Source of the DNA: CAVRAW01 sp963716135
Lineage (GTDB): Bacteria > Planctomycetota > Planctomycetia > Pirellulales > JADZDJ01
Assembly: GCA_963716135.1 (NCBI GenBank)
Contig: OY970289.1
Coordinates: 2,852,001-2,916,000 of the forward strand
DNA length: 64,000 nucleotides
Direction: 5' to 3'
Shown: one piece after another, positions 1-8,330 of the stretch
How the letters are laid out: each line of letters starts with the position of its first letter
Position numbering within the stretch: position 1 is the first letter of the stretch
Translations under genes and position numbers: made by a program
The notes under the pieces: generated by a model
What the model was told of the DNA's origin: nothing
The model's database searches: none
The model's input: only the letters and a program-made list of their open reading frames with translations

Positions 1-478
1 CAGCGCCGGCCAATTGGCGCGGCGTCAGCAGCTTGGCCGCCGCCATCGCGGCCAGCGCCAGGCAGCCGGAGGCGATCAAGCGTCGCAGGGCGATCGCCGG
101 CTCGATCGACCAGAACCAACTCGCCGCGCTCCACAGCACGACGCCCAGCATCAGCAGGCCCAAAGGTCCGCGAATCCGCAGCGAATATCCGCCTTTCCAG
201 AACAGAGTGGCCAATCCAGCCAGTCCCAGCGCGAAGATCGCTGAGCCACGGATCAGGTTTCCGCCCGCCGCTCCGGCTTCCATGGAATCGCTGGTTGCGC
301 TGAAATCGACGTACTGCGAAACGAACCAGTCGTGATCCGATAGAAACAGCAGCATGCCGACTACGATCGCCGCCAGCACTACGCGCCGGTTGTGGTCGGC
401 ATGCGCGACGGATTCGGATACAGCAGAAGCGCAGCCGTCAAAAGGAAGAATCAAAGGAGCATCGATGTGGGTATCCAT
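1..478 (-). CDS. O-antigen ligase/polymerase-like membrane protein, N-terminal part (runs off the window)
   Basis: An open frame starts at the ATG at 478 and stays open to the window edge, giving 159 codons. The first ~30 residues are polar. Hydrophobic segments follow: one beginning VVLAAIVVGMLLFL, one in FALGLAGLATLF, and one in LGLLMLGVVLWSAASWFW, the last being a common signature near the N-terminus of Wzy/WaaL-type O-antigen polymerases and ligases. The ATG overlaps the stop of the upstream flippase gene by one base (TAATG), so translation is probably coupled. As last visible gene of the exopolysaccharide operon it would polymerise or ligate the flipped repeat unit in the inner membrane. 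The family call is inference from hydrophobicity pattern and context. Confidence 0.6.
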   Translation of the reverse strand, partial: MDTHIDAPLILPFDGCASAVSESVAHADHNRRVVLAAIVVGMLLFLSDHDWFVSQYVDFSATSDSMEAGAAGGNLIRGSAIFALGLAGLATLFWKGGYSLRIRGPLGLLMLGVVLWSAASWFWSIEPAIALRRLIASGCLALAAMAAAKLLTPRQLAGA

Positions 479-1880
479 TACTGGTTGCTCGTTGTGGACT
501 CTTTCCGGCATGCCGCAATAAACAGCACGATCCGCAGGCATGTCGAGGTAGTGATACCCATCAGGCACGCGCCGGCCGCGCCCGCCACGCCGTAGGGCAT
601 GATCAAAAAGCATGCGCCGACGATCATGACCATCAAACCGCTGAAGTACGCCCAAAAATTCGATGCCGGCCGATTCAAGGCGATCAAACCGTTCTCGACG
701 CCCAACCCCGCCGCGACCGCCAAGGTGTTCAGCGCCAGCAAGGTCACGGGCAGTTCGTTACCGACGAGCTTCTGGCCGTACAAGAAAATCAGCAGCTTGG
801 CGCCGAACAAAACCAAGAGCACGGTGATCGCCATGAGAGTGCCGGTGACCCACGCCGAAATTCCCCAGGTGAATTTCCGCAATCCAGCGAGGCCATGCGT
901 GTGGTATGCGTGAACTGCCTGCGGGCTTAAAAAGTTGTTCAAGCCGATGAGCAGGGGATTGGCGATCATCACGATGCTCAGGCAGGCGGCGTACCTTCCC
1001 GTGGCCGACGTGCCCAGGAACAGCGCCAACATCCAGGGCATGCCGTAACCGGAGGCGAGCGTCGCCAATTGCGAACCAAATGCCCATTTTCCAAACGACC
1101 AATTGCGGCGCAAGTCGGCCAGGGCATTGCCGCGGTTGGGCGCGAAATTTCGCCGCATCAGGAAGAAAGTCGTTCCGCCGGATAGGGCGCACGCGAAGCC
1201 CATGGTCGCAAAGGCGGTTTCCGCGCTGAGGTGGCCCATCCGGCTGAGCGCAATCAAGCCGCCCAACTGCAACGCCGACGTGGCCACGTCGAGACCCAGG
1301 ACCGTGACCATTTGCAAGTGGGCGAAGGCCACACGGCGCACGAACTCGCGCACCAAAATGAAGGGCAACGTGGCGGCGAGCATCCAAGCCACGTAATGAA
1401 AATCGGTCAAGCCCCAACCAAACGCCGCTCCGATCGCCACGCCTGCCATCACCAGCGTGCAAATTGCCGACAATCCCCATTGGTGCACCAGCGTGCTGCC
1501 GGCATATTTGGCGCGTGATGACCGTCCAGCCGGTTGCCAAACAGCGTATACGGCGAAGTGATGAGCGCGTTTTGCACGCACATGGCCAACAGCGCGATGG
1601 AAAAACCGAGTTGATATTCGCCCAGCTCTTGCGTCGCGGTGCGGCCCAGCAAGATCATTGTCAAGAAATTCGTGGCGCTGACGACCCCTTGATCCACCAG
1701 CGACAGCGCCCCTTTGCGATACAACGCGCCGCTAAACACGGCGGGCTTTTTGCGCCGCTCGTGGGTCGCGGGCAAGGTGATTGGAACGCGCATCGCGCCA
1801 CTTCCGCTCAGCGTCGGTGGACCGATAGCGGCCGATAATTCGTTTGACCTGCCTAATTTCAATGCGTCTTGCGTTGACAT
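478..1880 (-). CDS. Oligosaccharide flippase (Wzx/MATE-like), split by a frameshift
   Basis: Two overlapping frames together make one polytopic membrane protein. The N-terminal part starts at ATG 1880 (AAGGAA ribosome site upstream) and contains VDQGVVSATNFLTMILLGR, typical of polysaccharide flippases. The rest continues in another frame from about 1520 as AKYAGSTLVHQWGL and about ten further hydrophobic segments to the stop at 478. The switch lies at about plus-strand 1510-1535 and no homopolymer explains it. The family moves undecaprenyl-linked oligosaccharide units across the inner membrane. Its position between a glycosyltransferase and an O-antigen ligase fits. Whether the gene is broken or the sequence has an indel cannot be told here; neighbouring genes show the same defect, favouring a sequence error. 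Confidence 0.7.
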
Positions 1881-1881
1881 T

Positions 1882-3292
1882 TCATTTCCTTGGCGCCATG
1901 GAGGGCAGGACAAGTTCATCAATTTGCAAACATCCGCTAAGGGATTCCGCCCGGCAGCGACTGACGTCGCCGCTTGGGGGCCACGAGTCATCGTGTACGC
2001 TCAGGGTCGCCGGCGCGCTGCGGTCGCTCGACTGAAGGATTTGCTGATAGACGGCGGCCATCCGTTTCCCCTTGTTATCCCAGCTATAGTGCTGCGCGCT
2101 CGCTGGCCCCTCGGCTCAAACGCGCCAATTCGTGCCGATCGTCGTGCAGCCGCACTATCGCGTCTCGCAAGGCGGCAATCACCTCGCGCGGCGTCGTTAC
2201 TGGAATTTTCACGCCGCACTGTTTGGTGACGATGTCGGCCATCCCCTGATGATCCAAGCAAACCACGGGAGTGCCCGCCGCGAACGTTTCCAGCACGACG
2301 GTGCCCGAGGTGTCGCGCAGGCTGGTAAACACGAACAGATCCGCCCAAAGGTATTCCCGCTTGCGCACCTCTTGATCCAACCATCCCAGCCACCGGCAAT
2401 GTGGTTCGACGTTGAGCCTCTGCGCGATCCGCCGCCATCGGCGGTCCATCGGTCCGCGGCCGAGAATGTGCAATTCGTACTTCACGCGCGATGGCAGCGC
2501 AGCCACAGCTTCCAGCAGCAAGTGCAGCGCCTTGCGATGCTCAAACACGCCGCTCCACATCAAGCGCAACGGCCCTCCATGGTCAAAGTTCCGGAGCGGG
2601 GGAACGGCAGGAGAATTCACGCCCGTCTCCAGCATCACCTGGGGCATTGCGCCTCGCCGAGGCGCCAGAGCATTCGAATTGGTGGTCGTCGCAGCCAGAA
2701 AGGCCGCTGCTTTCCGCGCCGCTTTGCCAACGCGCGGCGAAAATCGAATCTGCAGCGCATTCAGCACGTTGCGAATCGCTTCGCCGACCGCACCTTTCAC
2801 GCCGGCGCTGGCGAGAAACCGCCAAGGGTAATTCTGCGCCCCGCCCACCGGCCCCCACACAAACGGCGCGTCGAGCTTCCACAAATATCCCGGCTCGCGG
2901 AAACCGTTGGAGTTCACCTGATGCACCAAAGCGAACCGCTGATGCTCGTGCAAGCACCGCGCGATCCTGTACGCCCGCAGATGCCACAGGTGGTATGCGA
3001 AATAAAAAGTTCCCGGAATAAGGCGCAGTCGCTGTTCCCAACGATTCGGCGGCACATACACAAAGTGCAGATTCTCGATCGGTCCATGGATTTCCAGGTG
3101 CCGCTCGATGCCCACCCGATTGAAGCTTTCGTCGCACAGGACCCACGTTGGATATAGCTTGGCGGCCTGCAAGGCGCGGTTCCAACCCAAACCCGGCTCC
3201 GAACCCATCTCGGGATGGCAATAATGAGCCAGCAAAAGCAGCCTTGGCGGCGATGACAGACGATTCTTCACGCGATCTAATCCCTCTTTCAT
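1882..3292 (-). CDS. Family 1 (GT-B) glycosyltransferase, frameshifted near its 3' end
   Basis: The start is ATG 3292, two bases after the stop of the upstream sugar transferase. The N-terminal half has the LLLLAHYCHPEMGSEPGLGWN pattern of planctomycete exopolysaccharide glycosyltransferases. The C-terminal half has RLMWSGVFEHRKALHLLLEA and the donor-site block DTSGTVVLETFAAGTPVV. The frame stops at 2084, but the usual ending (HYSWDNKGKRMAAVYQQIL) lies immediately downstream in another frame and runs to a TGA at 1882-1884. That stop sits two bases from the flippase start. A one-base indel near 2094, in a GCGCGC stretch, would restore a full product. It probably adds a sugar to the lipid-linked unit in the cytoplasm; the sugar cannot be told. 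Confidence 0.85.
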
Positions 3293-3294
3293 GC

Positions 3295-4371
3295 CTATCG
3301 TGCCCCGCGTCGCAACAGCACCGCGGGCACCGTAGCCACCAGGATTTTGAGGTCCTGCCAAAGTGACCGTTGTTGAATGTATTCCAAATCCATCCGCACC
3401 CAGTCGTTAAACGTCACCTGGCTGCGGCCGCGCACTTGCCAGATGCATGTCAATCCTGGCGTCGCATCCAGCCGGCCGCGCTGCCACGAGTGGCAGCCGT
3501 CCGACTCATTGCACGGCAACGGCCGCGGACCCACCAGCGACATCTCTCCGATCAGCACGTTCCACAATTGAGGCAGCTCGTCGATGCTGGTCTTCCGCAG
3601 AAATCGACCCAGCCGCGTCACGCGCGGATCGTGTTTCATTTTGAACGCCGGGCCATCCTGTTCGCTGTGCGCCCGCAATGCTTCTTTCAGCGATTCGGCG
3701 TCGACGATCATCGTGCGAAACTTGTACATCAGAAACGGCTGGCCTCCTCGTCCGCGCCGCCATTGCGAAAACAGCACCGGCCCGGGCGAGACGAGCTTGA
3801 TCGCCGCTGCCAGGATCACAAACAAAGGCGCCAATAGAATCAGCCCGACCGTCGCGCCGACCAGATCGATGGCCCGCTTCCAAACCGGCATCCCTTGCAT
3901 GAACAACATTTCCAGCGCCTCGGCCGGCCGCTCTTGTTCGAATTCCTGCCGCGACTGCGCCGCCGCGCGATCCATCTGAGCCGGATCGGTTGGATAGCAA
4001 TACACTCTGCATCGCGGCTCGTGCCCGCGGGGAAAGTGCTGGCACACGTCTTCCGCAACTTTCCACGCCCCGCGCGTCGGCGTCGCCGGCAACACCACGC
4101 CGATGTTTTGCCGATCCATCCAACCGGCCTCGTCGGTGGAACGCAGCCGCCGCCGCAGGACGCGCACCAACCGCACCTGCATGGCATGGGCCCCGGCCGG
4201 CTCGCGCGGCGAAAACAGGATCAGCGAAAAACGATCACCGCTCCGGTCGCTGCGCACGCTCCCGCGCCAGAATTCGGCGAAAGCGGCATCGCGAATGCAG
4301 CGTGCGCAGGCTCGCGCATCGGAACGCCTGGCCAGTCGGCGCAGCGTGGCAGCTAAGTGCGAAAGTATCAT
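3295..4371 (-). CDS. Priming sugar-1-phosphate transferase with N-terminal GGDEF-like remnant
   Basis: This encodes 358 residues from ATG 4371. Residues ~165-358 form the bacterial sugar transferase domain: KRAIDL then one membrane segment (~170-192), FSQWRRGRGGQPFLMYKFRTM, the basic/acidic block RKTSIDELPQLWNVLIGEMSLVGPRP and PGLTCIWQVRGRS. This family moves a hexose-1-phosphate onto undecaprenyl phosphate to start exopolysaccharide units. Residues ~30-120 (FSLILF, RSTDEAGWMDRQNIGVVLPAT) resemble the fold of nucleotide-cyclase domains without the GGDEF motif, an arrangement seen in planctomycete priming enzymes. The gene starts 104 bases after the chain-length gene and ends two bases before the next glycosyltransferase, so it is mid-operon. 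Confidence 0.88.
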   Translation of the reverse strand: MILSHLAATLRRLARRSDARACARCIRDAAFAEFWRGSVRSDRSGDRFSLILFSPREPAGAHAMQVRLVRVLRRRLRSTDEAGWMDRQNIGVVLPATPTRGAWKVAEDVCQHFPRGHEPRCRVYCYPTDPAQMDRAAAQSRQEFEQERPAEALEMLFMQGMPVWKRAIDLVGATVGLILLAPLFVILAAAIKLVSPGPVLFSQWRRGRGGQPFLMYKFRTMIVDAESLKEALRAHSEQDGPAFKMKHDPRVTRLGRFLRKTSIDELPQLWNVLIGEMSLVGPRPLPCNESDGCHSWQRGRLDATPGLTCIWQVRGRSQVTFNDWVRMDLEYIQQRSLWQDLKILVATVPAVLLRRGAR

Positions 4372-4475
4372 GGCCCTTGAACGTCGTTGCGGTGTATCGG
4401 GGAATCCATCGAGGCAAATCGCCGCGCCGCTGACAGATTGGCGTCGGTCTTTGCGGGTCAAGTCTTATGGCAATC

Positions 4476-5984
4476 TCATGGGCCGGCCGACGCTGATCCT
4501 TGCTCTCCGTTGGCAGGCGTTAGCTGCCGCGAAGCCAGACGAGAAATATCGTTCCGCACCGGTACCTCTACGCTATGACTTAAGCCGTCGGCCGACTTGT
4601 TGAAATCCTCCCGTGCCTCTGCCGCATATGCCGCCCCGGTTCCGCCAATCACACCCAACACGATCGCCAGCAATAGATTCACCAGTCCCTTCGGCTTGAT
4701 CGGCCGCGGTTCCAAAGTCGCCGGCTGCACGATGCTGATGTTCGATTTGCCTTCAGCCGCCATGGCGTGATCGATCCGCGCCTGTTCCAGGCTGTCGACG
4801 TATTTCCGATAATTTGCTTCCTCCAAGCGCACTTCCCGCTGCAAGCGGTCGATGCGCAGCTCATCGTCATTCAATTTCGCCAGGCTCGCCTTTTCAGCCT
4901 CCAACTGCGCCGCCAGCCGGTCCGCTTTCGCTCGCAAAGACGCCAATGCCGGCTCGTCCTTCAGGAGGAGTAAATTGATTTCTTCGTGCGTCTTGCTGAC
5001 GCCCGTCTTGGTTTGCGTGCGTTCCGGCTTTTCCTGTCCAAACACTTTTTGAGCGGCAGCAATCTGGTCGCGCACTGCTCGCAACAGCGGATGATCGTCC
5101 GTCACTTTGCTGGCCAGTTCTTTTTCGCGTAATTGCAGGGTGTACAACTGCTGCCGCATTCCGTCGGCGGCTTCATTGGCAAAGCCGACGGTTTGCTCCG
5201 TCACTTGCGTCGTCGGCAGATCGGTCAATTGCTGTTGCAATTGCTTCACTTCCGCCTCGCTGGCGGCCAACGCGGCCTTGCTCTGCAGGAGTTCGTCCTC
5301 CAGCCGGCCGATCCGCGTGACGATGATGCCGCGTCGGGCTTCAGGTGAGGCCAGGCCCGTCTCATCTTTCAGCTTTCGCAATTCTTCTTCCCGCACCTCG
5401 AGCCGCCCGAGAATGCTGGCCGTTTGCTCGCTCAAGAATTGCTGAGCGCCGGGCGTGCGATTCAGCCGAATATGCTCTTCCAGGAAACAGTCAATCAGCG
5501 TGTCTACGACCGTTTGCGCCAGCGTTGGGCTGGAAGCGTCGTAAGTAATCTGCAGTACGTTGGATTTGCGCACCGCGTCGACGTTCAGCGATTTGATCAT
5601 CATTCGAATCGCATCCTCGCGGTCGGCCGATTGGCCTTCGTTCTTACCCAAAATTCGCGCGGGACTCAGCTTGTCGACCACTTTTTCGATCAGCGCGCGG
5701 CTGCGCACAATTTCAATCACTGAGTTGATTTCGTTCTCGCGAGATTGCTGGATCGACAGAATTGGTGTGGACCCCAAGGTCGCGGTGGGATCCAGCGCCA
5801 TGTTCTCGCGCCCCAGTCGCAACAACAGCTCGCCCTCGGAGCGATACGTCCGAGGCATCAGCAGGGTGACGAGGATCGTGGTACCTACAACCGCCAAGAA
5901 GACGGTCAAGAACCTGCGCTTATGCCGAAGGGGAACTTGCAAAGCGCTGCGAAAAGATGAATGCGACGAACCAGGGGCGATCAT
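4476..5984 (-). CDS. Exopolysaccharide chain-length / export protein (Wzz/GumC family)
   Basis: The 502-residue protein has an N-terminal membrane segment (RRFLTVFLAVVGTTILVTLL, ~23-43) and the Wzz block YRSEGELLLRLGREN. It continues with a long coiled-coil middle (~170-420, repeated LEDELLQSK, RADRLAAQLEAEKASL type heptads) and a second membrane segment near 440-460 (LVNLLLAIVLGVIGGTGAAYAA) preceded by PxxP-like residues. There is no C-terminal tyrosine-kinase domain, so it is the export half only. It sits in the inner membrane with a periplasmic coiled coil and sets polymer length. It is first in the operon 5984 to 1 and is preceded by the 386-bp intergenic region with the presumed promoter. 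Confidence 0.88.
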   Translation of the reverse strand: MIAPGSSHSSFRSALQVPLRHKRRFLTVFLAVVGTTILVTLLMPRTYRSEGELLLRLGRENMALDPTATLGSTPILSIQQSRENEINSVIEIVRSRALIEKVVDKLSPARILGKNEGQSADREDAIRMMIKSLNVDAVRKSNVLQITYDASSPTLAQTVVDTLIDCFLEEHIRLNRTPGAQQFLSEQTASILGRLEVREEELRKLKDETGLASPEARRGIIVTRIGRLEDELLQSKAALAASEAEVKQLQQQLTDLPTTQVTEQTVGFANEAADGMRQQLYTLQLREKELASKVTDDHPLLRAVRDQIAAAQKVFGQEKPERTQTKTGVSKTHEEINLLLLKDEPALASLRAKADRLAAQLEAEKASLAKLNDDELRIDRLQREVRLEEANYRKYVDSLEQARIDHAMAAEGKSNISIVQPATLEPRPIKPKGLVNLLLAIVLGVIGGTGAAYAAEAREDFNKSADGLSHSVEVPVRNDISRLASRQLTPANGEQGSASAGP

Positions 5985-6370
5985 GGGTCAGACTCTTTTC
6001 AATGTTGCACATCATGTGGAGACCTTGCATTTAACCCTCCCACGCAGAACTACGCAATCTGCGTATATGTTATGGCTTGCTCAGTATACTTGCTCTCAAA
6101 CCCGCGTGGAATACCGCTGAGAATTAAGCTTTTTTGAGTGCCAATGAAGTCCAGTACGCCTTTAGATCACCACGAGTTCTCGCCAACCGACGAGCGGGGG
6201 ATGCCTACCACCTAAAATTGGTTTCTAAGCGAGGCTACCCCTCCAATCCCGCAATTGGAGACCAATGGCCTTCGGAGCATAAAACTTGTTTGGCCATTCC
6301 ACCTCGACTAAGCTGAGTTTCGTACAGTTATCATCCTTGATCGGCCGTTTCCGAGTCTGCAGTTGCCGCC
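5985..6370. other. Divergent intergenic region, presumed operon promoter
   Basis: This 386-bp gap lies between the minus-strand exopolysaccharide operon and the plus-strand GGDEF gene. It is more AT-rich than its surroundings. The minus strand has a TATACT hexamer about 110 bp upstream of the 5984 start but no convincing -35 partner. No RNA gene, repeat or conserved short gene is evident; a 60-codon frame at 6134-6316 has no ribosome site or recognisable sequence. Confidence 0.4.
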
Positions 6371-7330
6371 GTGATTGATCTTTCCTTGATCAGCGAAGCC
6401 GGGAAACACCAGCCAGCGCCGGAACTGCTGCAGAACGCGCTCGACGCTCTGCCCGAGCCGGTTTATTTGCTCTACTCGCAGACGGGCATGCTGCGTCCGC
6501 TGAACGTCGCAGCCCAGCGTTGGGGCGGGAAATTCCCTACACGCCCCGATGGCACGATTGAAGCCGGGGCCTGTTTCCCAGAATTGGACTTGGCCGCGAT
6601 TTCTTCCCCCTCCCCGCGAATCTGCTTCACCCATTGCGTGAACACGGCCACGAACCAACCGTGCGAAGTCGAATTGCTCTTACGGCCGGTGGCCGGCGCC
6701 TGCGAGCGGCAAGTCGTCATTGTCCGGCCGATCAGTGGGCTATCTGGCGATGAATGGCCCGCACACGGCGCCTTAACCGGGGCCTTCCACGACCCGCTGA
6801 CCGGTCTGCCCAACCGGCGATTGTTCGCCCGCCGCTTGGAACGGGCGATACATCGTTCGGGCCGTGGCCACTACCTATTTGCCGTTCTATTCGTCGATCT
6901 CGACAATTTCAAAAGTCTGAACGATCGATTCGGTCATCTGCATGGAGACGACATGTTGGTTGCAGCCGGCCGGCGGCTGCTGGAGGCGCTTCGTCCCCAA
7001 GACATGGTGGCACGCCGCGATGGCGACGAATTCACGATTCTGCTGGACGACATCGGCCACCCGGAAGACGCGGTGAACGCGGCGCAGCGCATCGTCGATC
7101 AATTGCAAGCGCCGTTGACATTGCCGGCCGGCGGCAGCGAACCGGCGCAGACGGTCACGCTTCGCGCCAGCATCGGGATCGCCTGTTCAGTCGGCGACGT
7201 ACTGACGGCCAACGAAATGCTGGCCTTGGCCGACGCCGCCATGTATCACGCCAAAGCCCTGGGCGGCGGCACCTACATGATGCTCGATCAGCATTCGCCC
7301 GTGACCGGCCACAAGCCCCGCCCGCGCTGA
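6371..7330 (+). CDS. GGDEF-domain protein (diguanylate cyclase-like, DGDEF variant)
   Basis: A GTG start is assumed; no strong ribosome site is seen. Residues ~15-120 form a PAS-like sensor region (ALPEPVYLLYSQTGMLRPLNVAA). Residues ~138-300 form the cyclase domain: HDPLTGLPNRRLF (140-152), FVDLDNFKSLNDRFGHLHGDDML, and the signature RRDGDEF (217-221 is DGDEF). The canonical first Gly of GGDEF is Asp here, a change that often lowers or abolishes cyclase activity. Family members make cyclic di-GMP or, if degenerate, sense it. It is divergent from the exopolysaccharide operon, and c-di-GMP often controls such operons, but a direct link is inference. The 319-residue length is normal. Confidence 0.85.
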   Translation: MIDLSLISEAGKHQPAPELLQNALDALPEPVYLLYSQTGMLRPLNVAAQRWGGKFPTRPDGTIEAGACFPELDLAAISSPSPRICFTHCVNTATNQPCEVELLLRPVAGACERQVVIVRPISGLSGDEWPAHGALTGAFHDPLTGLPNRRLFARRLERAIHRSGRGHYLFAVLFVDLDNFKSLNDRFGHLHGDDMLVAAGRRLLEALRPQDMVARRDGDEFTILLDDIGHPEDAVNAAQRIVDQLQAPLTLPAGGSEPAQTVTLRASIGIACSVGDVLTANEMLALADAAMYHAKALGGGTYMMLDQHSPVTGHKPRPR

Positions 7331-7457
7331 TTTTACGGCGCCAAGTTCCTGCCGGCGCACTGGAGCTTGCCTGCCATAGGCCAGCCATCTAAAGTGAGAC
7401 GAGGGATCGCCGCCGACGGCGTCCATGCTCGGTCCGCCGCCGCAGGACATTTTCGCC

Positions 7458-8330
7458 ATGGGGTTGTTCGACAATTTCTTATCCCTGCTTTCCAGCAAGG
7501 TCGATCTCGGGGAACGCTACGAGCTGCTGCGTGGAACCGTCTCCGGCACGATGTCAAATTTCTACAAGTCGCGCGATCGCCAAACCGGCAATATCGTGGG
7601 CCTGAAAATTCTCGATCCAGCGAAGGTCAACATCGTGGAAGGCCGTTTCAAGGGGCTGAACAAACCCAGCGAGGCGGAAATCGGCCAGACGCTCAGCCAT
7701 CCCAACATCGTCAAAACGCTGGCGCACGGCATTTCGACCGATAATCGCCAGTTCATCGTCCTGGAATTCCTGGAAGGCTCGGGCTTGAACTCGCTGTTGA
7801 TGAGCCGCAGTTCGGTGCTGAACGGGAAGCGGTTGTTTCTAATTCGCGCCATGGCCGAGGCCGTCGCCGCCGTGCACAAAGCCGGCTTCATTCACCGCGA
7901 TGTCTGCCCGCGCAATTTCATGGTTTCCTCCCGCTTGGATCGAGTCACGCTGATCGATTTCGGCCTCACGCTTCCCGCCAAGCCCGAGTTTATGCAACCC
8001 GGCAACCGCACCGGCACCCCCAACTACATGGCGCCGGAGATCGTGCGGCGTCGCAAGACCGATCAGCGTCTGGATGTGTTCGCTTTCGGCGTCACGGCCT
8101 ACGAAGTGATGACGTTCGAACTCCCTTGGCCGCGCGGCGACGATGGCCGCGCCGCACTTGTGCACGATCTGCAGCCGCCGGTCGATATCCGGGTGCATCG
8201 GCCCAAGATCAATGAGCAACTGGCAAAGACGATCATGTGGTCGATCGCCCCGAATGTCGACGACCGCTGCCCCAGCATGGAGCGCTTCCTTCAAATGATC
8301 GCCGGACTGACGAGCGAAGATGCCGACTAA
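7458..8330 (+). CDS. Ser/Thr protein kinase (Hanks type)
   Basis: The chosen start is ATG 7458 (MGLFDNFLSLL); an ATG at 7425 would add eleven unsupported residues. The 290-residue protein is a single soluble kinase domain. It has catalytic Lys50 (VGLK), HRDVCPRN with Asp148 and Asn153, DFG at 167-169, and APE at 192-194. The Gly-rich loop is degenerate (GTVSGTMSNFYKS) and Cys stands where Lys usually follows HRD. Essential catalytic residues are kept, so activity is plausible. No transmembrane or sensor domain follows, unlike many planctomycete kinases. It converges with the penicillin acylase gene with no gap and follows the GGDEF gene by 127 bp. Its substrate is unknown. Confidence 0.88.
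   Translation: MGLFDNFLSLLSSKVDLGERYELLRGTVSGTMSNFYKSRDRQTGNIVGLKILDPAKVNIVEGRFKGLNKPSEAEIGQTLSHPNIVKTLAHGISTDNRQFIVLEFLEGSGLNSLLMSRSSVLNGKRLFLIRAMAEAVAAVHKAGFIHRDVCPRNFMVSSRLDRVTLIDFGLTLPAKPEFMQPGNRTGTPNYMAPEIVRRRKTDQRLDVFAFGVTAYEVMTFELPWPRGDDGRAALVHDLQPPVDIRVHRPKINEQLAKTIMWSIAPNVDDRCPSMERFLQMIAGLTSEDAD

Noticed and set aside
2132..3157. 341-codon plus-strand frame
   Set aside because: Antisense shadow of the glycosyltransferase; His/Arg/Gln-rich product without motifs.
5985..6370. Sigma-54 promoter near the TGGCTTGCTCAGTATACTTGC segment
   Set aside because: The GG and GC elements are about four bases too far apart for a -24/-12 promoter.
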